Source: Microbotryomycetes sp. JL201
Lineage: Eukaryota; Basidiomycota; Microbotryomycetes
DNA length: 64,000 nucleotides
Direction: 5' to 3'
Assembly: GCA_033819885.1 (NCBI GenBank)
Contig: JAQYUZ010000013.1
Location: 186,001-250,000 of the forward strand
Of the stretch, positions 49,772 through 60,204 are shown piece after piece (the first letter of the stretch is position 1; each line of letters starts with the position of its first letter). Below the pieces are notes generated by a model. That model had not been told where the DNA came from, searched no databases, and saw only the letters and a list, made by a program, of their open reading frames with translations. The translations under genes were made by a program, and so were the position numbers.

Positions 49772-50161
49772 TCGCGAAAAAACAAACAAACACGCGCCGC
49801 GCCACATCTCGTGTCATCGCGCGGGTCGGAATCGACGACAGCGTCACTTTTATGCAAAAGGTATTTCATCAAAAAGATCAAACGAGACTCGATAGGCAGA
49901 CTGGATTATGAACGGGCACCGGACGCGTTGTTTGCGCATGGACGCGCGTTTGCGCAGCTGGTTGACAGTGCTGCGCACGGGCGGCGACAGGGGGCGCCCT
50001 GTAACGGACACTTGGCCTCGACTCGTATGAGGACTTGACGGTCCTTATCTGAAAAAGAAAAAAAAAAAATAGTACAAGGCTAGACTTGTGCTCACGAAAC
50101 GACTCGAGACCGGGACGACTGCTGGCGATCTTTGGACGGAGCCTCTGCCTGCAACACAACC
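49564..50161. promoter_or_regulatory. Divergent region: wall-protein gene and SRPBCC gene
   Basis: About 600 bases hold both promoters. They include a GC hexamer repeat, several CACACACG patches near 49600, and an A-run at about 50051-50068. Open frames on either strand are caused by the GC-rich composition and show no family similarity. Confidence 0.4.
49741..49771 (+). repeat. (GCCCGC)n microsatellite
   Basis: Five consecutive GCCCGC hexamers lie in the promoter region of the wall-protein gene. This is a GC-rich simple repeat, likely variable in length between strains. Confidence 0.9.
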
Positions 50162-50910
50162 ATGTCGTCACCCATTCCGACCGCCACCTTTGTCTTGGAA
50201 TCGGCCGTGATCAACGCCGTAAGTCGAGTGCATCGCGGTCGAGCGCTTCTTGCGTGCACGTGAGCAGCCGCCGTTGCGTCGTCGACGTCATAGTCGCCCG
50301 TGTGGCCTCTGCAAGGTTACCAGTCAGGCTCGGCGCCCATGTGCAGGCCTCAAGAGACACATTGGTTGCTCACTCGGCACCACGCCATGTCGTACCGCCC
50401 ATCGCACGCTCAATCGCTGAGACGTTTCGTGTGCGTTTTGCAGCCGCTCGCCAAAGTTTGGCACTTGATCAAGCCAGAAGACTTTGCAAAATGGTGGACT
50501 TCACTCAAATCGAGCTCTGTTGATAAAGGAACAACGGCAGACACGGACGTGTACACTTGGACGTTCCAGGATGGCACAAAGCAGCAGGTCAAAATGGAAG
50601 AACACTCGGCCATCCGTCATTCGATCACGCTCTCTGTCGTCTCGTCAGAACCAGCTTTGACCTATTCGTCAGTGCTCAGCACAATCACGCTCTGGGCCGT
50701 GACAACGGGCGAGGCCGAGAATAGCACCTTTGTCCAATTCAGCGGACAGTTTTCAAGTGATGCGGGTCCGTCGAGTGCTTGCTCACTTGTGCCCGCACAT
50801 CAAACTGAACCATTCAATTTCTTGTTACAGATGCTGGCGTAATCGAAGACGCTCGTTTCAAGCGCAAGGAAGCTTTAGCCGATCTCGCAAAGGCTGTCGC
50901 AAAGGCGTGA
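50162..50910 (+). CDS. Small SRPBCC (Bet v1/START-like fold) protein, 149 aa
   Basis: Three exons, 50162-50218, 50444-50756 and 50831-50910, give exactly 150 codons including the stop. Protein: MSSPIPTATFVLESAVINAP, then LAKVWHLIKPEDFAKWWTSL, a strand-rich middle (TWTFQDGTKQQVKMEEHSAI), STFVQFSGQFS and a C-terminal helix DARFKRKEALADLAKAVAKA. A first beta strand followed by a helix-grip and ending in one long helix is the SRPBCC arrangement used to bind hydrophobic ligands. Similar small proteins are widespread in fungi and protists; the ligand is unknown. The first intron (225 nt) is long for this window. It converges on RAD50. Confidence 0.75.
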
Positions 50911-51085
50911 CCGAGTCGAGCTTGATAGCGCAAGTACACTCCAAAAAAAAAAAAAAGAACCCAGAAGCTTTGCAATGAATCAGTGACAAACAGCGGCGTC
51001 GGTGTGAAACGCGAAGCAGTATTAAGATTTACAACACGTAGACAAAACCGGCTAAGCAAAGCTCGTGAAACGCGCACACAGACGT

Positions 51086-54000
51086 CTACGTCAACCTTTG
51101 CCTCTCAATCTTGGACACTTGTCCACCGTCACCTCGAGAGACCCTAAAGTACTTGTCGAGCGCGCCAGTTTGTCCGAGTTGGTTGAGCAAGTTTTCATCG
51201 TGCGTCTACCCGAGGCAAAACCCAGACGTCAAAGACAAACCTTACGGCGCGAGAAGGTACTCACGATGACAATCAGCTGGAAGTTCGACTGAGCTCTACG
51301 TTCTTTGATGATGCTGCGTTTGCCCTACCAGTCAGATCCAGCGGTCCTTTTTTTCCAACGCAGCGTCATTGAAGATCCTCACTCTGACAAAGATCGACCA
51401 AGAGCCTCAATGTTGTCTTGATCTAGGTTCGTCGTGGGCTCATCAAGCGCCATGACTCCACAATTGACCCCAAATGACTCTGCCAAAGCCAAGCGGATAA
51501 TGATCGATGCGAGTACTTTTTGTCCGGCGCTACATCTGCCACGCATATCCATTTCGGTCGTGTCTTTAAACATGACGACCTGCAAACCTCTCGCGTCAGC
51601 CAGGAAAAACTGATGCTGGTCGAACGAAAACAGCGACGCGCCCGATAATTATACGAGGTTTTGGTGCCAGAAATCTTGCCTTCGGCGTCAGATTTGATCA
51701 TGATCTTGTCAATGTCGGTGCCTTGATACGTCTTTGTCCACAAATCTGCAATCGTGTCATTAATCTCGGCCATCTTGAGACCATGGAAGCGCATGATGGC
51801 GCTATGAAGCATTCAAATTTGCAAATGAGCATTCACAGCTTTCTTTGAGCGCAGCCTGCAGCACGGGACTGACGCATCAAGAGCCTTGCTGTACTTGAAC
51901 AAATCTTCACCGGCCGCCTCGGTCACTTTCGACTTGATCAACTCGCGCACAAATTGCTTGTCGACGTCCTTGTACTCTTCCTCAATCTCCTTCCTTTTAT
52001 CGCTCATTTCCTTCTTCATCATTTCGAGCTCGCCAGCAATTTTGGCTTGCTGTCGACGTGCGCTTCATTCAGTTTGCCATGCTTCTTGGTGATTTGTACG
52101 CCAGAGACTGACCCTGGCTTGCTCAGCCGTCTGCTTCTGTCTTGAAGTGTGATACTTTGTCTCAAAATCCCTGTACGCCCTCCTAGCGCCTTCCTCATCC
52201 AACGATTCCAACTCCGTGTCAATCTCTTGCAGCTGCTTCTGTTCAGTTCTCAGCCTCAGATTGTCTTGAAAGTTGCGCAAAACGGCGTTTGAATCAGCGA
52301 GTTGCTTTTCCTTCTGAGAAACTTGGATTTGAAGTTGGGCGATTCGACTTTTCGAGTTTGCAATGACTTTTTCTTGATCGCGCAAATCGTGCTCGCATTT
52401 GAGCAGCTCATTGGCGATACCTCGAGCCTCGTAGCTCACGAAGGGGTGGTCCATGTCAGGGACGACGATGATCCGGACACCAGACCGAACTGACCTATTG
52501 ATCTCTCTTTTGATCGCATTCAGCTTTTCACAACTCTTGTTGTAAGCTTGCAATTCGGTCGCGGCTGTCCTCTCGCGTTGCGCAAACCGAGACTGGAGAT
52601 CCTTGAGCTCATCTTCGAGCTTGTTGATTGGCAAGTCAGCCTCGATCAAACGTTGACCGACGTCTTGCAATTGTGTATTGATCTTGCAAATTTCGTCCGC
52701 CTCGGCTTGCTTTCTTTGTTCGAGCGCTTCCTTGTCCTTTAAATCCTGTTGCGTTTTGGCCAAGTCGAGTTCAGTCGCGTGGATCGAACTAGACAATGAA
52801 CTGATTTTGGCTTGCAGGGATTGCTGCTCGGCGCGGAGCTTGTCCGACTCGGATTTGTTTGCGCGACTGAAACAGTGTCTGCTGTCAATTTGGTCCACGC
52901 TGGCAAAATTCCATGGCAGGCTCACATATGGTTGCCAATCTCGGCCAGTTGAGCTTGAATCTCATCGGCCGTCGCCGTCGAGCCAGAGGCTTGCAGTTCG
53001 GATTCGAGCTTGGTGATGTCTCTCGAAACGTCGTCGCACTCGCGGCTCAACCTGGCCACATCATTCGCAACGCGGCGCAATTGCTGTAGCTCGCGCATCT
53101 CTTCCGCTAGCTCTGCCACTCTATTTGAGCTCTGTAATAAGGTAAGTAGTCATCCCGATATCCGACTGGTCTAGACAAAACTCACAGCTTCGGCCCGATT
53201 GCTTTGTGGCGCCAACCTAGTTGTCGCTTCTTCAACTTCAGCCTCGGCAGTCGGGATGTCGTCCGTCAACAGCTTCTGAAGCGAGACTTCAGCCGGCAAA
53301 GCTTTGCGCAGTTTGGCCAGCTGTTCGGTCCAATACTGGACATTGTCTTGGGCCTCTGTGATTTTTTGCGGGTTGCGCGTCATCATTTTTTGACACTGCC
53401 GACGTGGCACCGTCATTGCTCAAATTCTGCGACCCACTTACAAGGGAACTACTCACGTGTGCTTCGAATGCAGCCATCTCGTCGTCCTTGATTGCTCGGT
53501 TACAGCCTTGACAAACGTGACGAGTCTGTCCACGCTTCAGCAGCTGAGCAAAAAACTGTCCCATCGACTCTGCGTCTTGCAAGATGCTTTGGGCGTTGCT
53601 TATAGTGAGCCATCGAGCTACCGAACGTACGACGAATGTGAAAACTCACTCGCGAGCCTCGGCAAGACTCTCGTCTGCTTCTGTAATAGCTTCTTCGATC
53701 GTTCCCTTGTCCGTCTCATGGTCACGCAATGTGCCCTCAACGTCCGCTTTCAGGGCTAACGGGCAATTGCCGTGAGCAATCCACTTCAGCCTCGCTCTGC
53801 TTGGAGCTCACTGTTGCTTTGATCTTGCAAAGATTTGAGTTTGCGCTTGGCGATACTGACACTGGTCTCGATCGTCTGCAGCTCTTTCGTCACGTCCTTG
53901 TGCGAGCGCTCGGCGGCTGCAGTCTCCTTTTCCATATCGCTTCAAACGAGGGTAAAGAGTGAGCATGAGACCTGGTCTTGATTACGTGGGTGTGCTCACG

Positions 54001-56405
54001 CAATGGCAGCGTTCACATTGGCCTCAATCGAATCGCGGTTCGGTTCTGCCCTCGTGTATTTGCGGCAGCTCGATGCGCTCTTTGAGAGCCTGCGTATGAT
54101 ACATCAGCCTTGAGCTCGCGGCATCACCACTTTTCGCCAGCTTACAAGCTCTGTATTGATTCTTCTTTCTTTTTGAGCTCTGTCCTTTTGAGTTGCAACT
54201 GCGCTCTGACGTTGCTCTGGCTGTTCAATCCTGCCAGCTCGACATGCAACTGATCCCTCGTATCTTCCAGATCTTTCAATTCTTTCGTCTTGTCTCGCAA
54301 CTGGCGAACATAGTCGGCTTCTCGAACAGACTTCTCAAGATCCTCAAGTCGTCGCTTCTCATCGGCAAGGGTGCTTTCCTTGTACGTCATGTCTGCAACT
54401 GTTGTCTTGACGGCGTCAATCTGACGATTGAATTGCGTAATGCGAGCAGAGATGGCAGCCTGGCGCGCGAGAAGCAGCCAGTCAGTGGCAACGCGATCAG
54501 TATCGCTGCATCAGGGAGGGTTGACCTTTTGCTGTTGCATGCTCAGCTTGGCACGCTCATCTGCTGCCTTCTCGGACCTAAGTGCTTGGATCGCCTGTTG
54601 CTTTTTGCCTTCCGCAGTCTTGGCTTCATTCTGGGGGCAAAGGAGCCGTAAACATTCAGTCCATTCTCGCAAGCGAACGCGCACATGGCACGTACCTTCA
54701 TTTGCTCGATTTTGCTCGTATGTTGAACGACAGATGCTTCAAGCTTGTCTTCAAATTCGGCAATTTCTTCTTCCGTGAGGTCGTGATCGAAACCTGGGAT
54801 CGCGTGGCGTCCACTGAGCTCCCTCACCAACGCCTGACGACTTTCGAGATTCGTTGCATGACGCTGGAAACATAGATATATCAGTCAGAGCAGTGATCTG
54901 ATTTCGAGTGCGAACCATACCTCTTTCTCGGCCAGCAGTTGTCCGTGCTTGGTCTGAGCCCGCGAACGCTTGCGCTCATTCGACGCCAAGACGTCATTCT
55001 CGTCTTCCAGTTTCAGTCGATCGTTCTCACGCTCGTCTCTGATCGTTTGGATTTGCTCATTGTGATTGTCTACTTTGCGTCGCAGTTCGGCATCCGAGTC
55101 TGAGATTGCGACGTCTCAGGAAAGCTACTTTGGACTGCACGTGCGAGGCCCACAAACACCAACCTTCGAGAACTGTCAAAGTTGACCTGATCTGCTCCAA
55201 ATTAGTCTCCAGTAACAACCGTCGTTGGTTAAGCGTTTCGACCCTGCTGAGCGTGTCTTTGTAGCCGGCCGCCTGATTGTAAAACTTGGCGTTGCTGTTT
55301 GTGAGAGTTGTGATCTCTTCTTCGAGCCTCTCAAACTCTGAGGTCTTGACCTCGATCTGGTTTGACAAGTCGTCAATTGCTTTGCGCAACTGTGGTTGTG
55401 CGTCAGCGGGAAACGCTGGAATATGAACGGACGGCGCGTGCTTGCCTTTGCTGCACGTTCTTTGTCCGTGCGCAAAGCTTTGACCTTTTCTTGATCAACC
55501 TTGAGCTCTGTGGTGTAGTCTTTGCGCAAAGTTTTGAGCTGATCTAGAGCCTTTGTGTACCTTCGAGCGAAAGCAGGGCCGTCAGAACGACGAGGAAGCC
55601 CCGACACTGGCGATACGGACTTTGTTGCCTCGAAAATGTCGTCAAACTTTTTCTTGAGCGCGCTCGGCTCTGACAAGGGCCAGTTACTCTCTTCCTGGTG
55701 GCAAAAGATGACGTTTTCGAGGATCGCTTTACTGACGCCGAGTTGGTACGCAATCTCTTCGTCGAGTGAGGCACACTTTGTAGATAAAGTCCTGCGCTTC
55801 TGCTCACATTGAAAGCAAGCTGGTCAATACCAGCGCTTTCGGAACAGAGTTCTTGCTTGGCGAAGCGCCCTAGTGGCACGAACCTTGCGATCTCCGTCTT
55901 CTGGCGTGTCGAGGCTGATCGTTGCCTCGAGTGTCTTCATCGACAAACCACTGATATTTTTCTTTCTCTTGACCTCCAACCTTCGCTCGACAATCATCTT
56001 TTGTTTCTTGACGTTGAAGAATCGCAGCTTGACCTGGGCCTTTACTTCGGATGTGCCTGCAATGTTTGGGTCGTGCACGAACGCGCCACCTTTAGTATTT
56101 GGGGGCAAGTCTCCAGTGCAAGCGTATTTCAGTGATTCGATGATTGTCTGCGGCCGAATTCTTCAAGTCAGCAAGTGTGCATGTGGGGGCGGCCTATCCA
56201 ACGATCATCAAGCAGCATGGCGGGCGCTAAGCCACGAAAGGCGCTAGATAGAGGCTGTAACTGAGCATGCGTAGAGACTGACCGTCTTGCCCGAGCCGTT
56301 GTGGCCAACGATGACGGTCAGGGGCGAGTAGAACTGCATGACGCTCAAATCCTTGTCGTCAAAGGACCGGATGCCCCGAATTGCAAGCTTGTCTAGTGAC
56401 GACAT
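51086..56405 (-). CDS. RAD50: RAD50 DNA double-strand break repair ATPase
   Basis: SMC-like subunit of the Mre11-Rad50-Nbs1/Xrs2 complex, which detects and tethers DNA ends and activates Tel1/ATM. Start at 56405: [20 protein letters not shown], then the Walker [21 protein letters not shown], and conserved [20 protein letters not shown] and [13 protein letters not shown]. Long antiparallel coiled coil follows, interrupted by the zinc hook CxxC (VCQGCNRAI, about 53500-53520). The C-terminal head has the ABC signature [20 protein letters not shown], Walker [14 protein letters not shown] and the H-loop ([11 protein letters not shown]), ending [12 protein letters not shown]. An intron sits directly after the Walker A Lys-Thr. 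Many short introns were joined by frame only. The length is typical for Rad50 (about 1,300 aa). Confidence 0.96.
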
Positions 56406-56865
56406 GGCTGTGCAACGCCGCCGCCGCCTGGATGAGAGACGGCGAACAGCAGCGGCGGAGCGACAACGCGTTGCGGCGCGCTCAGAGATTGACATTTTGA
56501 GAATAGTGATGCTCAGGCATCGAAACCAGGACAGCAACACAACACAGACATGGACAATTTTTCAGGCCGGCCATTCTAGGTCGCATGGCGATCATGCAGG
56601 TGACAAAAGAGCTGTGCCCATTTTGCCGAGGATTGATGGTGAGCAGAAGTAGATGTACAAGCACGAGTACAAATAATACATCAAAGCGTCGCGATTGCCC
56701 CATGCTATTCAGCGTTGAAGCACTGGTCACCTGCATCAAACAGCCCTCGCGAGCAGGGGCCGCCTCCATCAATTCAATCGTACACCATCATTCGTTGGCC
56801 ATGCTCTGACTTGAGATCGGCTCGTATCGGTTCTATTGCCGAAGAGAGGGTAATTGGAAGCAGTG
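56406..56865 (-). other. RAD50 5' flank and VMA9 3' flank
   Basis: These 460 bases have a 74-codon plus-strand frame starting near 56585 (MAIMQVTKELCPFCRGLM), which has one CxxC but no other family feature, and a minus-strand frame at 56482-56772. Neither is supported. The 5' part next to RAD50 contains a CGCCGCCGCCTGG patch, which is within or near its 5' UTR. Confidence 0.35.
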
Positions 56866-57247
56866 TCAGTTCGTTAGAACAGCGTAGCCTGACGGCCGAG
56901 CCCCGTCCAGGTAGGCCTGGCGGCGCTCACTGATGAGAGGATGCAGTTGTGCGAGGTACGTGATTGCCCACCTGCGTCCAATCAAGGTGAGAGATCGGTC
57001 AGCAGCGTGCAATCGGACGAGGAGAGCGATGACGGCGAGCGGACTGACATGAGCCACAAGCATGCGATGGTCAAGACGATGCAAGTCCGGATGACGCTAA
57101 TCAGCATGAATGTCAGTTCGTTCCCACGAACGTCTCGTGCTCGTATGCGGCTGACACTTGGTTCTCGCCCTTGCGCACAGAGACGAAGCCGGCAGCGGCC
57201 ACGGCCGCGAGCACGATGAATGTCCAGATGATGGTCCACCCAGACAT
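56866..57247 (-). CDS. VMA9: V-type ATPase subunit e (Vma9-like), 81 aa
   Basis: Small hydrophobic subunit of the membrane V0 sector of the vacuolar H+-ATPase. Three exons, 57156-57247, 57049-57096 and 56866-56971, sum to 82 codons. The protein starts MSGWTIIWTFIVLAAVAAAG, a first membrane helix, then FVSVRKGENQ and VIRTCIVLTIACLWLMWAIT, the second helix. It ends with YLAQLHPLISERRQAY, matching the diagnostic MWxxTYLAQLHPLI motif of subunit e. Both introns are short and the exons are too small to be seen as one ORF. Start codons of VMA9 and the MYST gene are only 130 bases apart on opposite strands, suggesting a shared promoter. Confidence 0.92.
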
Positions 57248-57377
57248 GACTTGATCGCGCGCAGAGTAGTCGCCAGCGATCTCCGGTTCTGTGAGTCGAG
57301 ATCAAGAGGCGAGTCTGAATGCGCAGCATCGCGCGCCTCAAGCACCCCCACAATCCATCAGCAAGGCCCATGGCGGC
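57248..57377. promoter_or_regulatory. Compact divergent promoter VMA9 / MYST acetyltransferase
   Basis: Only 130 bases separate the start codons at 57247 and 57378, so both 5' UTRs and promoters must be very short or overlap. No TATA box is seen. Confidence 0.6.
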
Positions 57378-59982
57378 ATGGATCCCACCGCTGCGACAAA
57401 CTCCGACGTTGTTCAAGTGAATGGGCACGCGGACTTTGTCAACGGCAACGCGAACGACGCCGACATGGCCCCCTCGTTCCTTGCTGCCCCTTCGCCATCG
57501 CAGATAAGACATCGCAGCCTGAAACGAACCCGCGACGGGTCAGACATTGGCTCTGTCAGTCTGTCTGGCCTTGTGGCTAGGCTCAACGTGCGCAGAGGCA
57601 CGTCAGAATGCGTCGATGACTGACTCGGGCTGTGTATCATTCAGCAGGCGCAACCCTCGCATGCCTCGAATGTCAGCAGCATACATATTGCACCATCACA
57701 GGCTGCCGCAGCCCCACGTCGAGTCGAATCCGTTGTTTTTGCGGGGTACGAGATCCTGCCTTCATTCCCGTCGCCTTATCCATTCGATGATCACGGCCAT
57801 CACGGCGGCCACCATGTCAGCGCAACCTCACACGCGCGCGAAAGCACGAACCAATTAGTCAGCAAGAGGTCCGAGACGAAGCCAAGTCTGACGAATGTCG
57901 CTTATGCGCCTCCCTCAGTGGCGCTCGCTAGCCACTCACGAGCTGCAAGCACTCCTGGAGAATCAACAGACTTGACTCCAGTGTCGATGACGGAATCAGA
58001 AACGGAGGCATTGTCCTCAAACGAGATCGCAGCCAAGCTCGACGACGCACTAACTAGAATTGAGACAAATCACGGCAGCGATCTCGCGAAAAGTAGAACA
58101 GCATCGCCCGAGCTTGGCGTCAAAAGTCCTATTGATAGTGGGACAAACCCTCCGGCAAAAGTCCCGCCTGGAGATGTCAGTCATGACGCGATCGCACAAG
58201 CTCCAAGCTCCGGTACCGCTGTGGAAGGAACGGATCGTATTGTAGCCACGACTCGGACACAGCCTCGATCCCAGGCAGCGTCTAGGAAGGCTGAGAGAGG
58301 TCAAGGGGGTCGCTTCGTTGCCAAGACAGGCGGACCTTCCCCGCGAGTACGCAAGCCCTCAGCTGCGAGATTGCCGGGCGCCAGCGGGAGTATTGGAGCG
58401 ACTCGGAAAGAGCAGCGCGACAGAGGTCGGAGAGACCGCGAAGCTCTGAATGGTGGTCCGTCGCATACGGCTGGCCAAGTGACGATCGAAAAGTCGACAA
58501 AGAGGCTGTTTGTATGCGAAGGATGTTTCAAATACATGCTTGAAGCAGACTGTTGGAACGAGCATCGAGTGAGTATAGTGCATTGCGATTGCCGCGAGCT
58601 CATGCTGTGGCGCTGACACCTGCTGTAGAATGAGTGCACCTTTGACCGTCCTCCTGGCCGAAAGGTGTACGAAAACGGGTCGCAGACGATATACGAAATC
58701 GACGGGGCGGACGAGAAAGTAAGTCTCGAGCAAGATTGTCACTTGCTGCTCAGCTTATCCTGTTATATCGCAGCTGTACTGTCAGAATCTGTGCCTGTTT
58801 GGCAAGCTATTTATTGAGCACAAATACATATTCTTTGACGTGCGTGACAATGAGCAACATCTCAAATGCTTTGCTGACGGCGGACGCACAGGTTGAAGGC
58901 TTCATGTTCTACATCGTTACCGAAAAGTCCTTCACGCGCGACTCGCCTGTTGCCTACTTTTCCAAGGTCCGTTCACGGGCGCCGCTCCCAGATGAGTCGA
59001 GCTGACGACATGACTACCTGCAGGAGAAGAACTCTTATGACGACTACAACTTGGCATGCATCGTCACTTTCCCGCCTTATCGCCAAAAAGGATGGGCCAC
59101 CCTGCTCATCGAATTCAGTGAGTCTTTTGACGCCCTACGTTCGTCGCTGAGGAAGCGCTGAGATTATCGAGTATAGGCTATGAGATTACTCGGCGGTTTA
59201 GCGAGACGCCCGGCACGCCAGAACGTCCGTTATCGGAGCTCGGCCTGAAGGGATACCTTCACTACTGGATCTCTGTACTCGTGCGATACTTTCAGCAACT
59301 ATATGACACTTCCAACACGTCAAACATGAATCAACAAGATGTCAAACCTGCGGATCAATTCTTAGATACTGCTTACGGAGAGTCTGAATTGTCTGAACTG
59401 GATGACCGGAAAGACAATGACGAGTATGACGACGAGGCAGAGCAAGATGAAGAGCGGGCAGGAAATGACGTCAGACCGGCAACTCGATCAAAGACGACTT
59501 TGACGCTCCGACGCAACTCGGCAGGTCAACCTACAGTGTCCCTCGTACACAGACCTCAATCACCATCGACGACAACGACAACGTCAACAACGACAAAGAC
59601 TCGACAAAGCAGTGATTTCGCTCTGAAAACGCCAAGACTCGGCGACGACAGGTCGAAAACGACGAATGCACAAAGTCAAAAAGGAGAAAGCTCACGAGAT
59701 GGATTTTCTTGGCCGACCACGTTGGAACGGATCGCTTACGATGTCAATCTGAAACCTGACGACGTAGCATTTGCACTTGTTCAATCTGGTTTGGCTAGTT
59801 GGCGCAGACGTTTGAGGCACGCCTCTTTTTCATCACGTCGTTCAAGAGATGGCACGGACGATGAACAAGCTGATGAAGAATTACTGGAAGTCGTCGTGAC
59901 CAAAGACTTGGTCGACAAAGTGGCGAAAGACAAAAAGGTTAAACCAAAAGCAATGTTGGATCTAGACAAGGTGCTGTTGTAA
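57378..59982 (+). CDS. MYST-family histone acetyltransferase (Sas3/Mst2/Sas2-like)
   Basis: Nuclear acetyl-CoA dependent lysine acetyltransferase. Exon 1 is 57378-57587 ([20 protein letters not shown]) and exon 2 is 57648-58568. A pre-domain segment [20 protein letters not shown] matches the stretch before the MYST zinc finger. The C2HC finger is [11 protein letters not shown] ... CWNEH..NEC. Then come [43 protein letters not shown] and [20 protein letters not shown] (with the Cys and the R/QxxGxG/A acetyl-CoA loop), followed by TLLIEFSYEITR and [18 protein letters not shown] (with the catalytic Glu). An acidic, Thr/Ser-rich insertion of about 140 residues (about 59302-59700) separates this from the last MYST helices ([20 protein letters not shown]). 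The N-terminal region is unique. Which MYST subgroup is not resolved. Confidence 0.88.
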
Positions 59983-60204
59983 AATAAAGCAGAAGGCTGG
60001 TGATTCACTCATGTGTCATCATTACATTCTGACGGAACGAGAGGGTTGAATGTGCGTCAAAAAGGTGAATGCAACAGCTGAAAAGATGAAAGCTACAACG
60101 GTAAATGAACATCACAGTCATAGAGAGAGTATGGAAGAAGTTCTGACCAGCGAAAAGAAGAGCATGACAGAGGAAGAGAGAAAGAGAGAGTACAGAACGT
60201 ATTT

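Noticed and set aside
49448-49895. Several overlapping frames of 88-180 codons near the GC hexamer repeat
   Set aside because: They are open on many frames at once because of the (GCCCGC)n repeat and Arg/Pro-rich translation. None continues into a sensible protein.
56585-56809. Small plus-strand frame with a CPFC motif, considered as a zinc-ribbon polymerase subunit
   Set aside because: Only one CxxC and no second zinc pair or TFIIS-like motif. The downstream sequence is not protein-like.
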